This document shows positions 1-7,107 of a DNA stretch of 64,000 nt, one piece after another. Position 1 is the stretch's first letter. Each line of letters begins with the position of its first letter. This stretch comes from Actinomycetes bacterium (lineage in GTDB: Bacteria > Actinomycetota > Acidimicrobiia > Acidimicrobiales > Bog-793), in the NCBI GenBank assembly GCA_021786195.1, contig JAJYNS010000064.1, positions 1-64,000 on the forward strand, written 5' to 3'. The notes under the pieces are model-generated. The model searched no databases. It was not told the origin of the DNA and was given only the letters and a program-made list of their open reading frames with translations. Position numbers and translations under genes: made by a program.

Positions 1-3
1 GGG

Positions 4-975
4 CTAGGGGACGACGACGACCTTGCCGAGCGCGCCAGCCTCGACGGCGTCCTGGGCCGCGGCGACCTCCTCGAGCGGGAACCGGTGGATCGGCAACGCG
101 CTCAGCGCGCCCTGCGCCAGCGCGGCGCTTGTCCAGGCCGCCGCCTGGGCGATCTCCTCGGCCGGCACGCCGTAGAGCAGCACGTAACGCAGCGTGGCGT
201 TGGCGTTCATGCAACGCCTCGTCGGGACCACCGGGTCGGACGCCTCGCTCGCGTAGACGACGATCACCGTGCCGTAGCCCGAGACGGCGAGGTCGAGGTC
301 GAGGTTGGCGCCGAGGGCGACCTCGACGATCCGGTCAACCCGGCTCGCGGCGGAGCGGATGCGCTCGACCGCCCCGGGCTCGCGGTAGGAGAAGACGAGG
401 TCGGCACCGGCGGCACGCGCGAGCGCCGCCTTCTCCTCCGTGCTGACCGTCGCAAGGACTCGAGCCCCCGCGTGCTTCGCGAGCTCGATCGCGAAGTGCC
501 CGACCGCGCCGGCGCCGCCAGCGACGAGGACGGTCGCCTCGGCGAGGTCGCCGGGCCGACCGCCGAGGCAGTGCGCCGCCGTGAGCGCGGGCACTCCCAG
601 GCAGGCGCCGAGCTCGTCGGACGCGCCATCGGGGAGCGGCACCGTGCGCTCGGCCGGCACGACGCAGTACTCGGCGGCCGTGCCGTAAGGATTGCCGGCG
701 GCGGCCAGGTAGCACCAGACCCGTTGGCCGACCGAGCGGTCCGTCACCCCGGCGCCGACGGCGTCGACGACGCCGGCACCGTCGTGGTGGGGCACCTGGA
801 GCCCGCTCGGCGGCGAGCCGGTCAGTCCCGAGCGGGTCTTCCAGTCGGTCGGGTTGACGCCGGAGAGGCTGACCCGCACTCGGACCTGGCCAGGCCCGGG
901 GGCCGGCGTCTCGATCTCCTCGATGGACAGCACGTCCGCCGCATCGCCTGTCCTCCGGTAGACCGCAGCCCTCAT
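4..975 (-). CDS. Zinc-independent NADPH:quinone oxidoreductase (MDR superfamily)
   Basis: Predicted cytosolic NAD(P)H-dependent reductase of about 323 residues. The N-terminal GroES-like fold carries the usual acidic 'HHDGAGVV' stretch. The Rossmann domain shows the nucleotide-binding motif AGGAGAVG about residue 150. The structural and catalytic zinc cysteines of true alcohol dehydrogenases are absent, so quinone or enone reduction is the better family-level guess. I start at the ATG (975-973) opening MRAAVYRR because GGGAGG lies 6 nt upstream and the canonical N-terminus begins there; a longer in-frame extension reads as low-complexity sequence. The gene reads toward the window edge and its stop at 4-6 is inside the window. 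The substrate cannot be told from sequence. Confidence 0.85.
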   Translation of the reverse strand: MRAAVYRRTGDAADVLSIEEIETPAPGPGQVRVRVSLSGVNPTDWKTRSGLTGSPPSGLQVPHHDGAGVVDAVGAGVTDRSVGQRVWCYLAAAGNPYGTAAEYCVVPAERTVPLPDGASDELGACLGVPALTAAHCLGGRPGDLAEATVLVAGGAGAVGHFAIELAKHAGARVLATVSTEEKAALARAAGADLVFSYREPGAVERIRSAASRVDRIVEVALGANLDLDLAVSGYGTVIVVYASEASDPVVPTRRCMNANATLRYVLLYGVPAEEIAQAAAWTSAALAQGALSALPIHRFPLEEVAAAQDAVEAGALGKVVVVP

Positions 976-1097
976 CTCGAGCCTCCCGTCGCCCTGCCTG
1001 CCTCCGCCCGCCGCATGGTAGGCGGGGCCGGCGGGCGCCAGCCGTCGGGACGTGCCAACATCTGCCGAGTCGAGCAACGTGAGGTGCCGGGCGAACG

Positions 1098-1868
1098 GTG
1101 GCGCTCCCACAGGCCGTGTACCGCTACTACGAGCACCGGCTCGCCCGCCGCCTCCCGGCGGCGGCCCTGCCGGACCACGTCGGGGTGATCCTCGACGGGC
1201 ACCGAAGGTTCGCCCGCGCCGAGGGCTACGAGGACTACAGCCTCAGCTACCGCAGCGGGATGGCCAAGCTCGAGGAGTTCCTCGGCTGGTGCGCCGGGCT
1301 CGGCGTCCCGGCGGTGACCGCCTGGGTGCTCTCGACGGAGAACCTCCAGCGCGACGCGGCCGAGCTCGAGCCGTACTTCGCCGTCCTCGTCGAGCTGTTC
1401 GAGCGGCTGCCCGGCCTTGCGTCGCGGCTCGGGTTCTCGCTCTCGGTCAGCGGCACGCTCGACCGCCTCCCGGCGGAGCTCTCCCGCGCCGCGAAGAGGG
1501 CGGAGGGTGCAGCCGACACAGGGCACTGGCACGTGAACATCGCGCTGTGCTACGGGGGCCGCCAGGAGATCGTCGACGCCTGCCGCTCGCTCGTCGCCGA
1601 CCTCGCGGCCGAAGGCGTCCCGGCCGAGGAGATAGCCGGGCGGATCGACTCGGCGGGCATCGCGGACCACCTCTACGCGGCCGATCTCCCTGATCCGGAC
1701 CTCGTGATCCGCACGAGCGGGGAGTCCAGGCTCTCGGGCTTCCTCCTGTGGCAGTCCGCCTACGCGGAGTGCGTCTTCGTCGACCCCTACTGGCCGGCGT
1801 TCCGCAGGGTGGACTTCCTCCGGGCTCTTCGCGACTTCGCAAGGCGCGAGCGCCGGTTCGGCCGCTGA
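1098..1868 (+). CDS. cis-Prenyltransferase (isoprenyl/undecaprenyl diphosphate synthase family)
   Basis: About 256 residues, the normal size for the UppS/Z-FPP synthase family, which condenses isopentenyl diphosphate onto an allylic diphosphate in cis. The N-terminal catalytic block reads ILDGHRRFAR near residue 30, where the family usually has MDGNGRWA or a DGNRRWA variant. The catalytic Asp is kept, but the following Asn is His and the Trp is Phe. The C-terminal substrate block PDLVIRTSGESRLSGFLLWQ and the later YAECVF are intact. The start is GTG at 1098. The chain length of the product (lipid-carrier C50-55 or short Z-FPP) cannot be decided here. Confidence 0.85.
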   Translation: MALPQAVYRYYEHRLARRLPAAALPDHVGVILDGHRRFARAEGYEDYSLSYRSGMAKLEEFLGWCAGLGVPAVTAWVLSTENLQRDAAELEPYFAVLVELFERLPGLASRLGFSLSVSGTLDRLPAELSRAAKRAEGAADTGHWHVNIALCYGGRQEIVDACRSLVADLAAEGVPAEEIAGRIDSAGIADHLYAADLPDPDLVIRTSGESRLSGFLLWQSAYAECVFVDPYWPAFRRVDFLRALRDFARRERRFGR

Positions 1869-1934
1869 GCCGACCGCTCCCACGGTCGTGCCGCCCGGCA
1901 GGGTCGCCGCCGGGACCGCACACGGCCTTGACGC

Positions 1935-2663
1935 TCAGGCGCCCTGGACGTCCCACCAAATGGTCGAGAGGTCGCGCCAGCGCGGCGGCGGCGCCTTCCG
2001 GAGCAAGGCGGCGAGCTCGGCATGACGGTCGGGACCCAGGCACAGCCGGCGAGCGAGCCGCTCGAACGCGGCCGCGTCGAGCGGTGCTCGAGGCTGGCGC
2101 CAGCGCACCTCGCGCACGTGGAGCGCGCGCCAGTACGGGCTTGTCCACGCGAGAGGATGGGCAGCGGTGAGCTCGAGGACGACCCGCCGCCTGGCATGGG
2201 AGCCCAGCGCCAGGGCGAAGCTCGAGAGGTCCGCGACGTTGTAGGCGACGTGGTGGCTGACGGCGACCTCGGCGACCGGGACGTCGCCGGCGACGTCCGG
2301 CCAGCGCCCCTCGAAACCCCGGAACGGCACCTCGATCGCCTCGGCGCGTGCGGCGAAGGCGGCGAGCAGCTCGGCGCGCTCGTCGACGGCGAGGAGCAGC
2401 CCGGCACGCCCGGCAAGAGGAAGGCTCGCCGCTCCGGCGCCTGACCCGACGTCGAGGACGGACCCGCCGAGCGAGAGCGCCTGGAGAGCCATCGAGTCCG
2501 AGACGCTCCGCCCCTTCCGGGCCACGGCGCCGTCGGCTCGCGACGCGAACTCGCCCACGTCGACGAAGTAGGGGCTCTCCGGGGCGCGAGCAAGGACCTC
2601 GTCGGGGATTGCCCAGCGCGCCAATTGCTCGCCCCAGGCGGACGCTGCGGTCGCCTCCGGCAC
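1935..2663 (-). CDS. Class I SAM-dependent methyltransferase, substrate unknown
   Basis: A protein of about 242 residues. The SAM-binding motif I is VLDVGSGAGAASLPLA, followed by an acidic post-I residue in LLLAVDE. The C-terminal part (WTSPYWRALHVREV, then IWWDVQGA) is not one I can assign to a named family. I choose the GTG at 2663-2661 because a TAGGCT box sits 7 nt upstream, matching the leaderless promoters found across this window; an ATG at 2744 is in frame but would run into the divergent decarboxylase gene. Only about 50 bp separate the two divergent starts. Confidence 0.75.
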   Translation of the reverse strand: MPEATAASAWGEQLARWAIPDEVLARAPESPYFVDVGEFASRADGAVARKGRSVSDSMALQALSLGGSVLDVGSGAGAASLPLAGRAGLLLAVDERAELLAAFAARAEAIEVPFRGFEGRWPDVAGDVPVAEVAVSHHVAYNVADLSSFALALGSHARRRVVLELTAAHPLAWTSPYWRALHVREVRWRQPRAPLDAAAFERLARRLCLGPDRHAELAALLRKAPPPRWRDLSTIWWDVQGA

Positions 2664-2713
2664 CTGCGCCAGCCTACCGAGGGCCGCTCGGGGGCGATCG
2701 GTAACCTTGCCCG
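2664..2713. promoter_or_regulatory. Divergent leaderless promoter pair
   Basis: Between the methyltransferase (minus) and glutamate decarboxylase (plus). On the plus strand TAACCT (2702-2707) lies 6 nt before the ATG at 2714. On the minus strand TAGGCT (2676-2671) lies 7 nt before the GTG at 2663. Both fit an extended actinobacterial -10 with transcription starting at the start codon. No Shine-Dalgarno sequence is seen on either side. Confidence 0.55.
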
Positions 2714-4123
2714 ATGGCACTGCACCGTCATGACCCCGCCGCACGCGACGAGGCCCTCAGCCTCCGCCCCCAGTTCGCTTCCCTCGACGAGGTGGGCGAG
2801 GTCCCGAGGCATCGGCTGCGGCAGGAGGGGATGCCCGCCGAGCTCGCCTACCAGGTCGTTCACGACGAGCTCATGCTCGACGGGCACGCCCGGCTGAACC
2901 TCGCGACCTTCGTCACGACCTGGATGGAGCCCGCCGCCGAGCGCCTCATGGCGGAGTGCGCTCCGAAGAACCTCATCGACAAGGACGAGTACCCGCGCAC
3001 GGCCGAGCTCGAGCGGCGCTGCGTCAGCATCCTCGCCGAGCTGTGGCACGCGCCCCGGGGGGCCGAGGCCGTCGGGTGCTCGACAGTCGGCTCGAGCGAG
3101 GCGTGCATGCTCGCAGGGCTCGCGCTGCTGCACAGGTGGCGCCGGCGGACCGGCGCTACCGCCGGCTCGAGGCGACCGAACCTCGTGCTCGGCGCCAACG
3201 CGCAGGTCTGCTGGGAGAAGTTCTGCCGCTACTTCGACGTCGAGGCCCGGCTCGTCCCTGTAGGCGGCGCCGGGGGCGGTTCGGGCTGCACGCACCTCAC
3301 CCCGGCGGGCGCCCTGGGCCGCTGCGACGAGGACACGATCGGCGTCGTCGCGATCCTCGGCTCGACCTACGACGGGGCCTACGAGCCGGTGGCCGAGATC
3401 GCCGCCGCGCTCGACCGCCTCGAGGCAGGAGGCGGCCCGGACGTGCCGGTGCACGTCGACGGCGCCTCCGGGGGCTTCCTCGCCCCCTTCCTCGACCCGG
3501 ACCTCGCCTGGGACTTCCGGCTCGCCCGCGTCCAGTCGATCAACGCCTCGGGCCACAAGTACGGCCTCGTCTATCCCGGCGTCGGCTGGGCCTTGTGGAG
3601 GGACCGGTCGGCGCTTCCCGAGGAGCTCGTCTTCGACGTCGACTACCTCGGGGGGACGATGCCGACCTTCACGCTCAACTTCTCCCGTCCCGGCGCGCAG
3701 GTCGCCGCCCAGTACTACACCTTCCTGCGCCTCGGCTCGAGGGGCTATCGCGAGGTCCACGCCGCCTCCCGCGCCACCGCGCGGTGGCTGGCGGCGCGCG
3801 TCGGCGAGCTCGAGCAGCTCGAGCTCGTCTCGGGAGGCGAGGGCGTGCCGGTCGTCGCCTTTCGGGTCGAGGACGCCGAAGGACGCGGCTGGTCGGTCTT
3901 CGACCTGAGCGACGAGCTGCGCGCCCACGGCTGGATCGTCCCCGCCTACCGGATGCCCCCGGCGCTCGACCACGTCGCGGTCGCTCGAGTCGTCGTCCGG
4001 AACGGGTTCAGCCGGGACCTCGCCGAGCTGTTCCTCGCCGATCTCCGTGACGCCGTGGACCGCCTGGAGGCCCGGCGCCCGGGCGGCCCCGCCCGGGCCC
4101 GCCGGGTCGCCTTCCACCACTGA
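2714..4123 (+). CDS. gadB: Glutamate decarboxylase
   Basis: A PLP-dependent decarboxylase of 469 residues, close to the usual GadA/B length, predicted to convert glutamate to GABA with proton consumption in the cytosol. The PLP-lysine block INASGHKYGLVYPG is at about residue 277. The cofactor region PVHVDGASGGF (Asp and Ala of the PLP pocket) precedes it, and the N-terminal ATFVTTWMEP block is typical of the GAD family. It starts with ATG 6 nt after a TAACCT box. No glutamate/GABA antiporter gene is adjacent, so an acid-resistance role is inference only; GABA-shunt metabolism is equally possible. Confidence 0.92.
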   Translation: MALHRHDPAARDEALSLRPQFASLDEVGEVPRHRLRQEGMPAELAYQVVHDELMLDGHARLNLATFVTTWMEPAAERLMAECAPKNLIDKDEYPRTAELERRCVSILAELWHAPRGAEAVGCSTVGSSEACMLAGLALLHRWRRRTGATAGSRRPNLVLGANAQVCWEKFCRYFDVEARLVPVGGAGGGSGCTHLTPAGALGRCDEDTIGVVAILGSTYDGAYEPVAEIAAALDRLEAGGGPDVPVHVDGASGGFLAPFLDPDLAWDFRLARVQSINASGHKYGLVYPGVGWALWRDRSALPEELVFDVDYLGGTMPTFTLNFSRPGAQVAAQYYTFLRLGSRGYREVHAASRATARWLAARVGELEQLELVSGGEGVPVVAFRVEDAEGRGWSVFDLSDELRAHGWIVPAYRMPPALDHVAVARVVVRNGFSRDLAELFLADLRDAVDRLEARRPGGPARARRVAFHH

Positions 4124-4214
4124 GCCCGTGCTCGCCGGCTCTCCCCGGCGCGCGCCCCGGCGGGCGCGTTGGGAGCCCGGCGCGGCGGCGAAGGAAGCTG
4201 GAATAGATCTCTAC

Positions 4215-4229
4215 TTGGACTCGTTCCAA
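4215..4229. promoter_or_regulatory. Inverted repeat TTGGA-N5-TCCAA upstream of peroxiredoxin
   Basis: A perfect 5-bp palindrome with a 5-bp spacer inside a locally AT-richer stretch (4199-4231) about 95 bp upstream of the peroxiredoxin start. The position suits an operator or promoter element. No known regulator consensus is matched with confidence. Confidence 0.35.
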
Positions 4230-4322
4230 AAAGCGGTGCCGTCCCGTCCTGCCCTCGTGCCGGCAGGTCACACCATGGAGCGACGCCGTCGTGAACCCGC
4301 CGAGCCGAGGAGGACAGCATCA

Positions 4323-4856
4323 ATGCTCACCGTCGGAGACCGCTTCCCAGAGTTCGACCTCGCGGCCGTGCAGGGCCTGGACGATCCGAAGATCACCCGG
4401 GTCAGCTCGAAGGACTTCGCCGGGCGATGGCTCGTCGCGTTCTCCTGGCCGATGGACTTCACCTTCGTCTGCCCGACCGAGATCGCGGCCTTCGGCGCGG
4501 CGCACAAGGAGTTCGCGGCGCTCGATGCCGCCGTCTTCGGCTTCAGCGTCGACAGCGAGTACGTCCACCTCGCGTGGAGGCAACGGCACCCGCATCTTCG
4601 CCACCTCGCGATCCCGATGCTCGCCGACGTGAAGCGCGAGCTGTCGGGAGCGCTCGGGATCCTCGACAAGGACGCTGGCGTGGCCCTTCGAGCCACCTTC
4701 GTGGTCGACCCCGAAGGGGTGGTCCGCCACGTCTCGGCCTACGGACTGGACACCGGCCGCAGCGTGGCCGAGGTGCTCCGGACGGTCGCCGCGCTGCGGA
4801 CGGGCGGCCTCACGCCCTGCGAGTGGCACACCGGGGAGGCGCTGCTCGCCGGCTGA
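4323..4856 (+). CDS. AhpC/TSA-family peroxiredoxin
   Basis: 177 residues, thiol peroxidase of the AhpC/Prx1 group that reduces H2O2 and organic hydroperoxides. The peroxidatic cysteine lies in FTFVCPTE at about residue 47, and a C-terminal resolving-type cysteine is seen in LTPCEWHTG near residue 166, so a 2-Cys cycle is likely. The ATG at 4323 is chosen because AGGAGGACAG lies just upstream and the family N-terminus (VGDRFPEFDL) begins there; a longer in-frame ORF upstream is a shadow of the gadB end. The electron donor is not encoded next to it. Confidence 0.9.
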   Translation: MLTVGDRFPEFDLAAVQGLDDPKITRVSSKDFAGRWLVAFSWPMDFTFVCPTEIAAFGAAHKEFAALDAAVFGFSVDSEYVHLAWRQRHPHLRHLAIPMLADVKRELSGALGILDKDAGVALRATFVVDPEGVVRHVSAYGLDTGRSVAEVLRTVAALRTGGLTPCEWHTGEALLAG

Positions 4857-4968
4857 GCGGGCTGGGCGCACCGGTCAGCGGGAGAGGACCTCGCGCCACG
4901 CGAGGTCGACCCCGGCGGCGACGAGGCGGGCCTCCTCCGAGACCACCTGCGCCGCCGGGAGCGCTTGC

Positions 4969-5331
4969 CATCTCGAACGAGGCCCGGTCGCTGTGGACCT
5001 GCGGCTTCAACCCCTTCCGGGACGGCGGCTCAACAACGGCGTCGCCACGTCGATCTACGAGTCGGCCCCCCACGTCGACATGCTGGAGAGCGGGTAGAGG
5101 GCACCGATGGCCGAAGATCGCGAAGGTGACCTATCCGGCGTTCACCTCCAACCAGCCCCGGGACACCGAGCTCGCGACGGGTCAGGCGACCTGGGGGGCC
5201 AGTTCATCCCGAGCATCAGCGGCTACGCGACGACGAGCGGGGCCGCCCGGCACCAGATCGTCATGCAGCTGGAGAACGTGATGCTGTCCCAGGTCCCGGT
5301 CATCCCGGTGACCGGACCGGTCGGCTGGTAG
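4969..5331 (+). pseudogene. Remnant of a family 5 extracellular solute-binding protein
   Basis: Pieces of a peptide/oligosaccharide ABC binding protein survive in alternating frames. CGFNPFRDG and then IAKVTYPAFTSNQPRDTEL lie in frame 2. IYESAPHVDMLESG and later FIPSISGYATT and NVMLSQVPVIPVTGPV lie in frame 1. The last piece matches the family's C-terminal block. Only about 360 bp remain of a gene that is normally about 1.6 kb, with at least three frame changes and internal stops, so it cannot be functional. Confidence 0.7.
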
Positions 5332-5384
5332 CAGCGCAACACGCGGGAGGCCAAGAAGGACCCGGGCGGCGCAGGAGATAGCTG

Positions 5385-5470
5385 ATGCGCGGGGCCCTGC
5401 GCCGCCTGGGGTTCTTCGCCTTCACCCTGCGGGCCCGACTCACCATGGACTTCGCCGCGCCGGGCACCGG
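5385..5470 (+). pseudogene. Remnant of an Opp/Dpp-type permease (first subunit, N-terminus)
   Basis: ATG followed by RRLGFFAFTLRARLTMDF resembles the first transmembrane helix of DppB/OppB permeases. The similarity ends after about 28 codons and the rest of the roughly 1-kb gene is missing. It keeps the standard gene order behind the binding-protein remnant. Confidence 0.5.
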
Positions 5471-5554
5471 AACAACACGGTGGCCGGCCACTTCGTCGAT
5501 GCAGATGCCGCCCCTCCTGATCACCACCGCACTGCTCGTCGCGGTCTCACGGCC

Positions 5555-5830
5555 CCCGGATGGTCCTACGGCGCACGGCAGCTGCACGCGCAGGCCCTGG
5601 GGATCCGCAACCGGGACTTCCTCGTCGCGGCGTGCCTTGGCGGCGAGCGGCGCTGGAGGATCGTCTTGTTCGAGATCCTCCCGAAGGTGACCTCGCTCAT
5701 CCTCGCGATGTTCTTCTCCTCGACCCTGTACGCGATCGTCACGGCTGCCGGGCTGCAGTTCATCGGCCTCGGCGGCGATGTCGTCGGCGAGTCCGGCTTC
5801 GGTACGTCAAGGATGGTGTTCAGGATCGCC
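5555..5830 (+). pseudogene. Remnant of an Opp/Dpp-type permease (second subunit)
   Basis: A frame-2 stretch includes GIRNRDFLVAACLGGERRWR, followed by FEILPKVTSLILAMFF and LQFIGLGG. This is the cytoplasmic EAA-type loop and following helices of a DppC-type permease. Both ends of the gene are missing, and the frame runs into sequence belonging to the next remnant. Confidence 0.65.
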
Positions 5831-5837
5831 CAGCTGC

Positions 5838-6130
5838 TCGGCCCCCCGCCGAGGTCCTCGCCGGCGACGTGGAGTTGTGGGGAGGCAGTATGGTCCAGAT
5901 GTCCGCCAAGGAGCTGCGGGCGCTTCGCAGGCGGGAGCTGTCGGTGGTGATGCAGAGCGCGATGAACGCGCCGAACCCGGTCAAGTCCATCGGCGCACAG
6001 CTCTCCGGCACGATGCGAGCCCACCAGCGGACCAGGAAGGAGGCGATCCTCGAGCGCTCGCGCCAGGTGCTCCGGCTCGTCGGCATCGACCCGGTCTACC
6101 CCTGCACTCGCCTGGTCCTCTCGGCAGTTC
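5838..6130 (+). pseudogene. Remnant of an Opp/Dpp-type ABC ATPase
   Basis: A frame-1 stretch contains ELRALRRRELSVVMQSAMNA, where VMQS is the Q-loop region, then GTMRAHQRTRKEAILERS and VLRLVGIDP. The Walker A part and everything from the ABC signature onward have been lost. Together with the three upstream fragments it gives the order binding protein, permease, permease, ATPase. Confidence 0.65.
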
Positions 6131-6170
6131 CCGGGCCGTGGCCCGGCCTCGGGAGAGGTAGGGGCTGTCG

Positions 6171-7103
6171 GTGGACCTGATCGCCTTCGGCTCGGTGTTC
6201 CTCGAGGTGGTCTTCGGGCGCGTGGGGCGCCTGCCCGGCCCGGGGGAGGAGGTCTTCTCCGACGAGTTCGCCATCTCCTGCGGCGGCGTGGTCACCGTCG
6301 CAGCCGCCGCTCGCAGGGCGGGCGCCTCCGCCGGGGTCTCCACGGTGCTGGGCGACGACGTCGGCTCACGGGTCGTCGTCGAGTACTGCCGTCGTGAGGG
6401 CGTCGAGACCGGGCCGTGCCGGCGGGTGCGGGGACCCGCGGCCGGCATCACCGTCGTGATGAACTTCGACGGTGACCGCGCCTTCCTCTCCCACCTCCCC
6501 CGGCGGCCCCCCGGGGAGCCGACGGAGCTCGAGCGCTGGATCGAGGTGCTGAGGAGCGAGCGGCCCGCATGGTGCTACCTGCACGCCGGTCCGGGCGTGG
6601 CGCCGCTCATCGGCGAGGCTCACGCTCTCGGCGTGGCCGTCGCGCTCGACGTCAATCTGGGCGCCATCGAGGCCGCACCGGCGGACGTGGTGGACTGCGC
6701 TCGGGTGGCGGACCTCTTCGTCCCGAACGAGGCCGAGCTGATGCGGCTGACGGGGTCGGCTGGGCTTGACCGGGCGCTCGAGGCAGCCTCGACGTGGTGC
6801 GATCGCCTCGTCGTCAAGCGCGGGGAGCGGGGCGCGCTCGTCGTGCAGGACGGTCGCGTCGCCGAGGTGGCCGGAGGGCTGCGGCCGGTCCAGGTGCGCG
6901 ATCGGACGGGAGCCGGCGACGCCTTTGCCGGGGCGATGATCGCGGCGCTCGTCGGCGAGGCCTCCCTCGAGGAGGCGGTGAGCGCCGGCAATGCGGCCGG
7001 GTCGGAGGCGGTCGCGCGCCTTGGCGCTGTCGGCGAGATCGTGATCGACGGGCTGACGGCCGACGCGAGGCAGAGCCGAGGCATGGACAGGGATGAGAGG
7101 TGA
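6171..7103 (+). CDS. PfkB-family carbohydrate kinase
   Basis: 310 residues, ribokinase-like fold, predicted to phosphorylate a sugar or nucleoside with ATP in the cytosol. The N-terminal ISCGGVVTVAAAARRAGA block is the family's glycine-rich substrate loop. The C-terminal signature DRTGAGDAFAGAMIAAL near residue 245 contains the catalytic Asp and the anion hole. The start is GTG at 6171 with GGGAGAGG upstream. It ends 4 bp before the GH4 gene, so the two are probably cotranscribed. The dead ABC transporter just upstream suggests the pair once served an imported glycoside; the actual substrate is unknown. Confidence 0.85.
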   Translation: MDLIAFGSVFLEVVFGRVGRLPGPGEEVFSDEFAISCGGVVTVAAAARRAGASAGVSTVLGDDVGSRVVVEYCRREGVETGPCRRVRGPAAGITVVMNFDGDRAFLSHLPRRPPGEPTELERWIEVLRSERPAWCYLHAGPGVAPLIGEAHALGVAVALDVNLGAIEAAPADVVDCARVADLFVPNEAELMRLTGSAGLDRALEAASTWCDRLVVKRGERGALVVQDGRVAEVAGGLRPVQVRDRTGAGDAFAGAMIAALVGEASLEEAVSAGNAAGSEAVARLGAVGEIVIDGLTADARQSRGMDRDER

Positions 7104-7107
7104 AGGG

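Noticed and set aside
85-1188. Long plus-strand ORF opposite the quinone reductase
   Set aside because: Arg/Gly/Asp-rich composition without any domain; it is antisense to a clear MDR enzyme. Most long frames in this GC-rich DNA are such shadows.
1787-4120. 777-codon minus-strand frame across the methyltransferase and gadB
   Set aside because: It is antisense to gadB and out of frame with the methyltransferase; no recognisable domain.
4969-6130. Novel small ORFs between the peroxiredoxin and the kinase
   Set aside because: The apparent ORFs are fragments of ABC transporter genes in shifting frames.
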